A stretch of DNA of 23,996 bases from Actinomycetota bacterium (GTDB taxonomy: Bacteria; Actinomycetota; Humimicrobiia; Humimicrobiales; Humimicrobiaceae): positions 1 through 23,996 of the forward strand of contig JAFGDA010000181.1 in NCBI GenBank assembly GCA_016932375.1, given 5' to 3'. A program made the translations under genes and the position numbers. Under the pieces are notes generated by a model, which had not been told where the DNA came from, did not search any database, and saw nothing but the letters and a program-made list of their open reading frames with translations. Shown here piece after piece: positions 8,565 through 16,027 of this stretch (positions are counted from its first letter, which is position 1; every line of letters starts with the position of its first letter).

Positions 8565-9104
8565 ATGAAGTGCGATTTTTGTAAGAGAAATGATGCCACG
8601 ATCCACCTGATAAGGGTGCAGAACGATAAAATAGAAAAGGTAAATATCTGTGAGGAGTGTGCCCGGGACTTCTCTTTTTTTTCTGAAAAAGATTTTTACA
8701 GGGATCTTACCAGCATACTTTTTAAGATATTCAGTGTCGAGGCCAGGGAACAGGGTATGAATGTTAGCAGGAAAAAAGTGTTTAAAAACCTGAAATTTTC
8801 CAGTAATTCGGCATGTCCTTTTTGCGGGGTAGACCTGAAGAACGTAAAAAAAATGGGGATGCTGGGCTGCCCCCATTGCTATCAGGAATTTAAAGAGGTA
8901 CTTCTTCCGGTAATAAAAAAGTTGCATGACCGGATTGAATACAGGGGCAAAGTCCCCTCTACAACATCCTACAGGTTAAAGCTTGAAAAGAGCCTGAGAG
9001 ACCTGAGGAGCCAGCTTAAAAAAGAAATAATTGTAGAAAATTTTGAAAAAGCGGCCATAATCAGGGATGAAATAAAACAGCTGGAGAAAAATATCTATGA
9101 ATAG
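8565..9104 (+). CDS. mcsA: McsA-type zinc-binding adaptor with UVR motif
   Basis: A 179-residue homologue of McsA, the partner that activates the arginine kinase McsB and helps deliver substrates to ClpC in Firmicutes. Two zinc-binding units are complete: C3/C6 with C29/C32, and C84/C87 with C102/C105 (CPFCG and CPHCYQEF). A C-terminal UVR motif at about residues 136-177 (LRSQLKKEI, FEKAAIIRDEIKQLE) is the same kind as in UvrB/UvrC and in the ClpC middle domain. The usual upstream repressor gene ctsR is absent; lysS is there instead. The gene overlaps mcsB by 8 bases. Confidence 0.9.
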   Translation: MKCDFCKRNDATIHLIRVQNDKIEKVNICEECARDFSFFSEKDFYRDLTSILFKIFSVEAREQGMNVSRKKVFKNLKFSSNSACPFCGVDLKNVKKMGMLGCPHCYQEFKEVLLPVIKKLHDRIEYRGKVPSTTSYRLKLEKSLRDLRSQLKKEIIVENFEKAAIIRDEIKQLEKNIYE

Positions 9105-10191
9105 CGGGGATTTATTCCAGCCGGAAATAGAGCCTCCGGAAGAGGGACCATCCGGAGCCGGTAATATAATCCTTGCCATCAGGGTAACTCTTATAAGAAA
9201 TCTTTTAAACCATTGTTTTCCTGCCTTCAGCAAGTTGAGAGAAAAATATGCTGTTTTAAATATAATAAGGGAGGCTTTCGACAGAAGTAAAATCCTGAGG
9301 GGTTACCAGTGTTTTGATCTTTCAAGCATAAAAAGGGAACAGAGGGACCTGTTTTTTGCCGACTACCTGATAGATCCTGAAGCAGGAAAAAAAACAAAAG
9401 GCAGGGCACTACTTTTGCACCCTAAAACAGGAATCTACAAAAAGGCAAATTCGGTGATTATTAATCATGAAGACCATTTAAAAATTCAGTGTGCCATGGA
9501 GGGTATAAATATAAGCGGGGCCTATGAGGAGGTACTGGCTGTAGAAAGAGAGCTTGAGCCAGGCCTCGAATTTGCTTTTGACAGGGAACTTGGATATCTT
9601 ACAGCTGATCCTGCAAACCTGGGGACAGCGCTTGGCATATCCCTGATGGTTCATTTGCCGGCACTTGCCATAAGTCCGGGTGTATCAGAGTTTATAAATA
9701 ACCTTAACAATATCGGCTGCTCTATCAGGGGATATTATAGTGAAAGCCAGGAAGTCACAGGGAACCTTTTTTTGGTAAACAGCTTGAAATCACTCGGCCG
9801 AAGTGAAGAAGAGATAGTTGAAGAAATGCATGCAATCTGTTTAAATATACTTGAAGATGAGCAAAATGCGAGAAAAAAATTAGAGCAAAATGACCTGCTG
9901 GGGATAAAGGATAATATATACAGGTCTTTTGGTTTGCTGAAATATGCAAGGATATTGTCGTATGAAGAAGCATTTGAATTGCTTTCACTGATACGTCTTG
10001 GCCTGGATACGGGCATAATAGGAAGCGTTAACGGTTTTAATTTTTACAGGCTTATAAATATGATAAGCGATGCACGAATAATCTCGGATTATGAGATGAG
10101 CGACAATATTGACGAAGATGTAATTGATATGAAAAGGGCCGGCATTATAAGGGAAAAAATATTAAAAAAAGGAACCGATCTGGATGTTTGA
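9097..10191 (+). CDS. mcsB: McsB-like guanidino-kinase-fold protein with altered active site (possible pseudokinase)
   Basis: This 364-residue protein aligns along its whole length with protein-arginine kinase McsB. Recognisable blocks are NIILAIRVTLIRN (23-35), VIINHEDHLKIQ (120-131), GYLTADPANLGTALGISLMVHLPAL (166-190, the family's GYLTSCPTNVGTGLRASV block) and SIRGYYSESQEVTGNLF (209-225). Retained residues are R29, E125, D126, H127, R211, E216 and E219. Changed residues are the second Arg of SRxR (T31), the first Glu of NEEDH (H124), the Arg after it (K129), the catalytic-loop Cys (D171) and the following Arg (G180). The RDxxRA motif reads IDMKRA. Activity as an arginine kinase is therefore doubtful. 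Translation is probably coupled: the gene overlaps mcsA and clpC by 8 bases each. Confidence 0.85.
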   Translation: MNSGDLFQPEIEPPEEGPSGAGNIILAIRVTLIRNLLNHCFPAFSKLREKYAVLNIIREAFDRSKILRGYQCFDLSSIKREQRDLFFADYLIDPEAGKKTKGRALLLHPKTGIYKKANSVIINHEDHLKIQCAMEGINISGAYEEVLAVERELEPGLEFAFDRELGYLTADPANLGTALGISLMVHLPALAISPGVSEFINNLNNIGCSIRGYYSESQEVTGNLFLVNSLKSLGRSEEEIVEEMHAICLNILEDEQNARKKLEQNDLLGIKDNIYRSFGLLKYARILSYEEAFELLSLIRLGLDTGIIGSVNGFNFYRLINMISDARIISDYEMSDNIDEDVIDMKRAGIIREKILKKGTDLDV

Positions 10192-12649
10192 GAGATTTAC
10201 AGAGAGAGCCCGCAGGGTAATAGTTAAAGCGCAGGACGAAGCAAGGTTTTTGAAACAGAATTATATCGGGACAGAACACCTTTTACTGGGGCTCATAGAT
10301 GAAAAGGAAGGTATTGCTTCCAGGGTGTTCCAGGAACTTGGAATATCTTTTGAAAGTATCCGTGGCGCCATCAGGGATGTAGTCATAGAAGGCACCTCTG
10401 AATCATATGAACATATCCCGTTTACACCGAGGGCAAAGAAAGTTCTGGAGCTGTCTTTGAGGGAAGCGCTGCAGATGGGGCATAACTATATTGGTACAGA
10501 ACATCTCCTGCTGGGGCTTCTGCGCGAGGGAGAAGGAGTAGCGGCAAGGGTGCTTAACAGCCTCGGGGTGACGCTTGACAATGTCAAGGAAAAAGTCAGG
10601 GAGATCCTGAACAAACAATCCTACTATTCAGAACCTGAAAGCCAGGCGCCTGCAAGGATGCCCAAGCAGACACTCAAGATGTTGAACCAGTATGGGCGGG
10701 AGCTTACCCGATTAGCTATGGATGGAAAACTTGACCCCGTTATCGGCAGGAAGAAGGAAATTGAAAGAGTTATCCAGATTCTATCGAGGAGGACCAAAAA
10801 CAACCCGATTTTAATTGGTGAATCGGGGGTAGGAAAAACTGCCATTGTTGAAGGGCTTGCCCAGTTCATAATATCCAGGAAAATTCCTTCAAACCTATCC
10901 GAAAAAAGGATATTTGCCCTGGACCTCGGTGCGCTGGTAGCAGGTTCAAGATACCGTGGGGATTTTGAGGAGAGGCTGAAAAAAGTACTGGCAGAAATCA
11001 AGGATAACGGAGACATAATATTGTTTATAGATGAAGTGCATACCCTTGTGGGTGCGGGAGCAGCAGAAGGAGCAATTGATGCCGCAAGTATATTGAAACC
11101 CATGCTGGCACGGGGTGAGATACAGACAATAGGTGCTACAACCATCAATGAATACCGTAAATATGTAGAAAAGGACAAGGCGCTTGAACGGAGATTCCAG
11201 CCTATTTTTGTTGATGAGCCTAACGTTTATGAAACCATTGATATACTTAAAGGGTTAAAGGCAAGATATGAGGCATTTCATGGACTGATTATTACTGAAG
11301 AAGCCATTATTTCAGCAGCAAAACTTTCACAGAGATACATAAGTGACAGGTTTCTTCCTGATAAGGCCATAGACCTTGTGGATGAAGCCTGTTCAAGGGT
11401 AAGGGTAAGGACCCTTACTGCTCCGCCCGACCTTAAGGAGATGGAATCAAAAATAACTTCTATCAATAGTGAGAAAGCCGAGGCAATAAAAGCCCAGGAC
11501 TTTGAGAAGGCAGCCCGGCTCCGAGATAAAGAAAAAAAGATGATAAGGGAAAAGAGGGAAATAGAAGAGATAAACACAAGGACCAGGAAATCCAAAAAAG
11601 AAATTGTAGATGAAAGTGAAATAGCCGAAGTTCTTTCCAGCTGGACTGGTGTACCCGTATATAAATTGACATCAAGTGAATCATCCAAATTGATGAATAT
11701 GGAAAAGGAACTTCACAAGAGAGTAGTGGGCCAGGATGCAGCTATTAACACTGTATCAAAGGCAATTAGAAGAACCCGTTCGGGGTTAAAGGATCCAAGG
11801 AGGCCAATAGGATCGTTCATGTTCCTGGGGCCGTCAGGTGTGGGTAAGACAGAGCTTGCCAAAACCATTGCCGAATTTTTATTTGATAAAGAGGAGGCTT
11901 TGATACAGGTAGATATGTCCGAATACATGGAGAAACACTCTGTTTCCAAGCTCGTGGGCTCCCCTCCGGGATACGTGGGATATGACGAAGGCGGGCAGCT
12001 AACCGAACTGGTGAGAAGGAAACCATACAGTGTTATACTCCTGGATGAGATTGAAAAAGCCCACCCGGATGTTTTTAATATTTTGCTGCAGATATTTGAA
12101 GATGGACATCTTACGGATTCACAGGGAAAGAGGGTAGATTTTAAGAATACAGTAATAATCATGACTTCAAACCTTGGTGCAAGGGAGATACATAAAAATA
12201 CCCCACTCGGATTCAAGAAGATAGATACAGAAGACCTCTCTTATGAAGAAATAAAAGAAAAGGTGATGAGTGAACTTAAAAAAGCTTTCCGTCCGGAGTT
12301 CTTAAACAGGGTGGATGAAGTCATTGTATTCCATAAACTCACGAGAGACCAGATATTTAATATAATGGATCTCATGATGTCAAGAATACAGCAGCAGCTT
12401 GAACTTCAGGGGATCATGATAGAGCTTAAAAAAAGTGCGAAGGACCTGCTTCTGGAAAAAGGATATAATCCGTCAATGGGTGCAAGGCCCATGAGGAGAG
12501 CTATACAGAATCTTGTTGAGGACCCGATCTCGGAGAGGATAATAAATGGACGCATAAAATCCGGCCAGAAGGTAATAGTTTCATCGGCCGGTGGTGAAAT
12601 GCAGTTTGAAGTAAAAAAGCTGAGCAGCAGCAGTGCGTTAAAAGTATAG
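10184..12649 (+). CDS. clpC: ClpC-type AAA+ unfoldase subunit of Clp protease
   Basis: An 821-residue Hsp100 ATPase that unfolds substrates and feeds them to ClpP. Two N-terminal Clp repeats each carry GTEH with the glutamate (E31, E106) that in Bacillus ClpC binds phospho-arginine. The first AAA domain has Walker A GESGVGKT at 212-219 and IILFIDEVHTLVGAG. A middle domain at about 426-465 carries a UVR motif (AQDFEKAARLRDKE). The second AAA domain has GPSGVGKT at 549-556 and the pore loop GYVGYDEGGQ. The length is typical of ClpC. It overlaps mcsB by 8 bases. No CtsR box or CIRCE element is visible nearby, so the heat-shock control usual in Firmicutes is not evident here. Confidence 0.96.
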   Translation: MFERFTERARRVIVKAQDEARFLKQNYIGTEHLLLGLIDEKEGIASRVFQELGISFESIRGAIRDVVIEGTSESYEHIPFTPRAKKVLELSLREALQMGHNYIGTEHLLLGLLREGEGVAARVLNSLGVTLDNVKEKVREILNKQSYYSEPESQAPARMPKQTLKMLNQYGRELTRLAMDGKLDPVIGRKKEIERVIQILSRRTKNNPILIGESGVGKTAIVEGLAQFIISRKIPSNLSEKRIFALDLGALVAGSRYRGDFEERLKKVLAEIKDNGDIILFIDEVHTLVGAGAAEGAIDAASILKPMLARGEIQTIGATTINEYRKYVEKDKALERRFQPIFVDEPNVYETIDILKGLKARYEAFHGLIITEEAIISAAKLSQRYISDRFLPDKAIDLVDEACSRVRVRTLTAPPDLKEMESKITSINSEKAEAIKAQDFEKAARLRDKEKKMIREKREIEEINTRTRKSKKEIVDESEIAEVLSSWTGVPVYKLTSSESSKLMNMEKELHKRVVGQDAAINTVSKAIRRTRSGLKDPRRPIGSFMFLGPSGVGKTELAKTIAEFLFDKEEALIQVDMSEYMEKHSVSKLVGSPPGYVGYDEGGQLTELVRRKPYSVILLDEIEKAHPDVFNILLQIFEDGHLTDSQGKRVDFKNTVIIMTSNLGAREIHKNTPLGFKKIDTEDLSYEEIKEKVMSELKKAFRPEFLNRVDEVIVFHKLTRDQIFNIMDLMMSRIQQQLELQGIMIELKKSAKDLLLEKGYNPSMGARPMRRAIQNLVEDPISERIINGRIKSGQKVIVSSAGGEMQFEVKKLSSSSALKV

Positions 12650-12670
12650 CCTTAATATATTTTTTTTATT

Positions 12671-12713
12671 TTGACATTGTAAAGATATGTACCCGCATAC
12701 GGGGGGTATCTTT
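12671..12713 (+). promoter_or_regulatory. TTGACA box and inverted repeat upstream of disA
   Basis: TTGACA at 12671-12676 could be a -35 box, but no convincing -10 lies 16-19 bases downstream. Just after it, AAAGATA (12681-12687) pairs with TATCTTT (12707-12713), with an additional CCC/GGG pairing inside. The element lies in the 104-base gap between clpC and disA. It may be an operator or RNA hairpin controlling disA; this is tentative. Confidence 0.3.
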
Positions 12714-12753
12714 AACTAAAATTCTTTGGTGTTTTTGAGGGCGTATTTTTAAA

Positions 12754-13869
12754 ATGAACAAGAAAAACGAGGAACTGTTACAGATTTGTATTAAAAAAGT
12801 AGCGCCGGGAACAGAGCTGCGAATGGGTATAGAATATATACTGCAGGGAAAGACCGGAGGCCTGATTGTGGTAGGTGACTCGGAAGAAGTCCTGAAAATG
12901 GTAAATGGTGGTTTTTATATAGGATGCAGTTTTTCCCCGGCCAAGTTTTATGAGCTTGCAAAGATGGACGGAGCCATAATATTGAGTACTGACGGTAGGA
13001 GGATATTATATGCAAACACGCATCTTTTCCCGAATCCTGATATAAAGACTTCCGAGACGGGGACACGGCACCGTACTGCAGAAAGGGTAGCAAAACAAAC
13101 CGATACACTTGTAATATCCATTTCCCAGAAAAGGGATGTGGTTACAATCTATAAGGGAAATATCAGGTATATGCTGGAAGAGCCGAGAGTAGTGCTGTCA
13201 AAAGCCAACCAGGCACTTCAGACACTGGAAAAATACAAGGAAGGCCTTGATGAGCTTATATTTAACCTTACAGTAAGGGAATTAGAGGACTTTGTAGCTC
13301 TTTTTGATGTGGCAAATGTGCTCCAGAGATCAATCATAGTCCAAAAAACTGAAAAAGAGGCAAAAAGGTACATCTATGAGCTGGGGGCAGATGGAAGGCT
13401 CCTTTCCATGCAGATTGAAGAACTTATGGCCAATGTTAACAGGGATTTTGAAAATATAATAAATGATTACCAGCAAAACCAGCTTGATGACAGTAAGCTC
13501 GAGATGGCAGATATAAGGGAAAAGACCCAGTCATTAAGCGCAGACGATCTTCTGGATCTTTCAAAAATTACAAGAATCCTTGGTTTCAAAACAGAGGGAA
13601 ACCTCAGGGAAACCGGGGTCCACCCGAGGGGATTCAGGATACTATCCGATGTAAGGCGCCTTCCGCAATCAGTTATTGCCAACCTTATAGGTAAATTTGG
13701 GAATTTAAAAAATATCCTTGATGCAAACATAGAAGAACTTTCCGAAGTTGCAGGCATGGGAAAGATCAGGGCAAACGCCCTTTATGACCGTCTTAAAAAA
13801 TATTCTGAATATTATCTGTACAACGAACCATATAACAGGGGAGGATTCATACCCGGGATAAGAGCTTGA
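12754..13869 (+). CDS. disA: DNA-integrity scanning diadenylate cyclase DisA
   Basis: A 371-residue enzyme that makes the second messenger c-di-AMP from two ATP and scans DNA for branched structures. The N-terminal DAC domain has both hallmark motifs, D72-G73-A74 and R105-H106-R107 within SETGTRHRTAERVAKQT. A helical spine follows. The C-terminal helix-hairpin-helix DNA-binding domain lies at about 300-350 (LIGKFGNLKNILDANIEEL, EVAGMGKIRANAL). The length is normal. The place between clpC and ispD resembles Bacillus, but radA, which usually sits between clpC and disA, is missing, as are carD and the PIN/TRAM gene that often precede ispD. Confidence 0.96.
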   Translation: MNKKNEELLQICIKKVAPGTELRMGIEYILQGKTGGLIVVGDSEEVLKMVNGGFYIGCSFSPAKFYELAKMDGAIILSTDGRRILYANTHLFPNPDIKTSETGTRHRTAERVAKQTDTLVISISQKRDVVTIYKGNIRYMLEEPRVVLSKANQALQTLEKYKEGLDELIFNLTVRELEDFVALFDVANVLQRSIIVQKTEKEAKRYIYELGADGRLLSMQIEELMANVNRDFENIINDYQQNQLDDSKLEMADIREKTQSLSADDLLDLSKITRILGFKTEGNLRETGVHPRGFRILSDVRRLPQSVIANLIGKFGNLKNILDANIEELSEVAGMGKIRANALYDRLKKYSEYYLYNEPYNRGGFIPGIRA

Positions 13870-13874
13870 ATTGC

Positions 13875-13898
13875 CTTTCAGTTGAAAAAAGCTGAAAG
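13875..13898 (+). terminator. Hairpin after disA, weak terminator candidate
   Basis: CTTTCAG (13875-13881) pairs perfectly with CTGAAAG (13892-13898) around a 10-base A-rich loop, a few bases past the disA stop. Only a broken T-rich stretch follows (tttagggatttttccc), so termination would be partial at best. Confidence 0.35.
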
Positions 13899-13961
13899 TT
13901 TAGGGATTTTTCCCGATTTTAAAAATATTCCTCACAGAGAGAATACCGGTAGTGTCAAATT

Positions 13962-14675
13962 ATGAATGTAGCGATTATTACAGCAGCCGGGAAAGGGACC
14001 AGGCTTAAAAGTAACATCAGCAAACAGTTCTTAAATATTTATGGAAAACCAATACTGGCTCACACCATAAGCATATTCCAGAAGACGCAGAAAATAGACG
14101 AGATATATATCTCTGTCCCCCATGGCTATGTTGAGTCCTGCCAGAAGGACATAATTGATAAATATTCTTTTTCAAAAGTTAAGGGCCTTGTAGTGGGCGG
14201 TAGTCACCGCCAGGAATCTGTATATAATGTACTGATAAGGATACCTTCAACAAGTAAAATTGTACTTATCCATGATGGAGTCAGGCCAATAATAACACCT
14301 GATGAAATAGAGATGACCATAAACAGGTTGATAAAGGACCATGATGTGGACAACGGTGTCAGGGGAATCATACTTGCTGCTCCTGCGAGGGAAACCATCA
14401 AAAGGATTAATGATGATACAACCATAGATGCAACTATTCCAAGGGAGAATGTATGGCATGCCCAGACTCCGCAGACTTTCTTTTACACCGATATACTGGA
14501 AGCCCATAGGAAAGCTGCAAAAGAGGGTTTTATCGGAACAGATGACTCAAGTCTCGTAGAGAGAATGGGCTGGAAGGTTAGTGTGGCCAGGGGACGGCAT
14601 GAAAATATAAAGATTACCACCCCTATTGACCTGTTCCTGGCAGAGCTTATGATAAGTAAAAATGGAAAAACTTAA
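13962..14675 (+). CDS. ispD: 2-C-methyl-D-erythritol 4-phosphate cytidylyltransferase
   Basis: A 237-residue MEP-pathway enzyme that joins CTP and methylerythritol phosphate on the way to isoprenoids. The nucleotide-binding start AAGKGTR is at residues 8-14, with the conserved K21 (SKQF). HDGVRP is at 104-109, R161 is in TIPRENVWHAQTPQ, and K217 is in ENIKITTPIDL. APARETIK appears where the family usually has VPVKDTIK, so Asp is replaced by Glu at the substrate-site position. ispF follows after a short gap, as often seen, and the two are separate genes rather than a fusion. Confidence 0.95.
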   Translation: MNVAIITAAGKGTRLKSNISKQFLNIYGKPILAHTISIFQKTQKIDEIYISVPHGYVESCQKDIIDKYSFSKVKGLVVGGSHRQESVYNVLIRIPSTSKIVLIHDGVRPIITPDEIEMTINRLIKDHDVDNGVRGIILAAPARETIKRINDDTTIDATIPRENVWHAQTPQTFFYTDILEAHRKAAKEGFIGTDDSSLVERMGWKVSVARGRHENIKITTPIDLFLAELMISKNGKT

Positions 14676-14728
14676 AGTGAAGGTTAAAACATTAAGGCTT
14701 GTTTGGACCTGAAAGCGGGTGTCTGGTA

Positions 14729-15196
14729 ATGCGGATTGGGATCGGTTATGACGTGCACGCCTTCCGGGAGGGAAGGAGATTGATCCTTGGGGGAGTGGAA
14801 ATAAAATATTGGCTGGGGCTTGAAGGGCATTCTGATGCTGATGTCCTTGTACATGCTGTCATGGATGCAATGCTTGGCGCATGCGGGCTCGGGGATATAG
14901 GAGTAAATTTTCCCGATAGTGATATCCAGTATAAAGATATATCGAGCCTGCTTTTGCTTGGCATGGTAAGGAAAAAAATGGAAGCAGCCGGGTATGGTAT
15001 TGTCAATATTGATTCTGTAATAATTGCCGAGGAGCCAAAATTGGGAAAATACCTGGATTCCATGTGCCGGAATATCGCTAAGGTCCTAAAAATTGACAGC
15101 AATAGGGTCAATGTCAAGGCAACAACCACAGAGGGACTCGGGTTCTGCGGAAGAAAAGAGGGAATAGCAGCACAATGCACAGTCCTTCTTGAATAA
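14729..15196 (+). CDS. ispF: 2-C-methyl-D-erythritol 2,4-cyclodiphosphate synthase
   Basis: A 155-residue trimeric enzyme that cyclises CDP-methylerythritol phosphate in the MEP pathway. With the ATG at 14729 the protein starts MRIGIGYDVHAF, and the metal ligands fall at D8, H10 and H42, exactly the family numbering. This rules out the longer TTG start at 14699. Further motifs are GHSDADVLVH, GDIGVNFPDSD and KATTTEGLGFCGRKEGIAA. It lies 53 bases after ispD and supplies the next-but-one step of the pathway. Confidence 0.96.
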   Translation: MRIGIGYDVHAFREGRRLILGGVEIKYWLGLEGHSDADVLVHAVMDAMLGACGLGDIGVNFPDSDIQYKDISSLLLLGMVRKKMEAAGYGIVNIDSVIIAEEPKLGKYLDSMCRNIAKVLKIDSNRVNVKATTTEGLGFCGRKEGIAAQCTVLLE

Positions 15197-15264
15197 GTCT
15201 TATTATTTATCAAATGGCCTGGCTTGAAGTTATAATGTAAGGCAAATTTTATTTAAGGAAAAAA

Positions 15265-15951
15265 ATGGGACTAATAAGTGAACTTAAGGACCTTTTAAAA
15301 TCGGCGAGGGAAAGGGATCCTGCAGCCAGGAACGCTTTTGAAGTACTGCTTACATACTCAGGTATACATGCAATCATCAACCACCGTATTGCAAACTGGC
15401 TATACCGGCACAGGATACCTTTTTTTCCAAGGATGATTTCCCAGTGCTCGCGTTTCCTGACAGGTATAGAGATACATCCCGGGGCTACAATAGGGAAAGG
15501 TTTATTCATCGATCACGGTATGGGGGTCGTAATAGGTGAAACATCTGAAATTGGTAACAATGTGACCATATTCCAGGGTGTTACCCTGGGTGGAACGGGA
15601 AAGGAACAGGGCAAGCGGCACCCTACGATTGGTAATAACGTAGTGATTTCTGCGGGTTCGAAGGTACTTGGTTCAATAACAATCGGCAATAATGTGATAA
15701 TCGGTTCAGGGGCCGTAGTAATAAAATCTGTTCCTGATGATTGCACAGTTGTAGGAGTGCCTGGAAGGATAGTCAGGATAGGCGGAGAAAAAGTCCTTTC
15801 GGATGAATTCCACAGGATGCAGCTCCCCGACCCGGTAAGCGAAATATTATCGGATTGCTGTGCACGGATTGACTTTCTTGAAAAAGAGATAAAAAAATAT
15901 AATGACGGGGATAAATCCAGCAAAAAAGACAGAAACCGGGAAGAAAGATAA
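15265..15951 (+). CDS. cysE: Serine O-acetyltransferase
   Basis: A 228-residue acetyltransferase that makes O-acetylserine for cysteine synthesis. A short N-terminal helical domain is followed by a left-handed beta-helix of hexapeptide repeats (for example IEIHPGATIGKGLFIDHG and the repeats after GKRHPTIGNNVVISAGS). The catalytic Asp-His pair is D83-H84. This is the short form seen in Bacillus, without the longer N-terminal domain of the enterobacterial enzyme. The C-terminus is a charged Lys/Asp-rich tail. The next gene is cysS, which fits cysteine supply and use being made together. Confidence 0.94.
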   Translation: MGLISELKDLLKSARERDPAARNAFEVLLTYSGIHAIINHRIANWLYRHRIPFFPRMISQCSRFLTGIEIHPGATIGKGLFIDHGMGVVIGETSEIGNNVTIFQGVTLGGTGKEQGKRHPTIGNNVVISAGSKVLGSITIGNNVIIGSGAVVIKSVPDDCTVVGVPGRIVRIGGEKVLSDEFHRMQLPDPVSEILSDCCARIDFLEKEIKKYNDGDKSSKKDRNREER

Positions 15952-16027
15952 ATGACAGGCTTATCCTGCGGCCAGGGTAATAGGCCCGTATAGAAAAGAA
16001 GGTAATGCTTTAGAAAGGATATTCATT

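Noticed and set aside
14699..14728. A longer ispF frame from TTG 14699
   Set aside because: The ATG at 14729 places D8, H10 and H42 at the family positions; the extra ten residues are not conserved.
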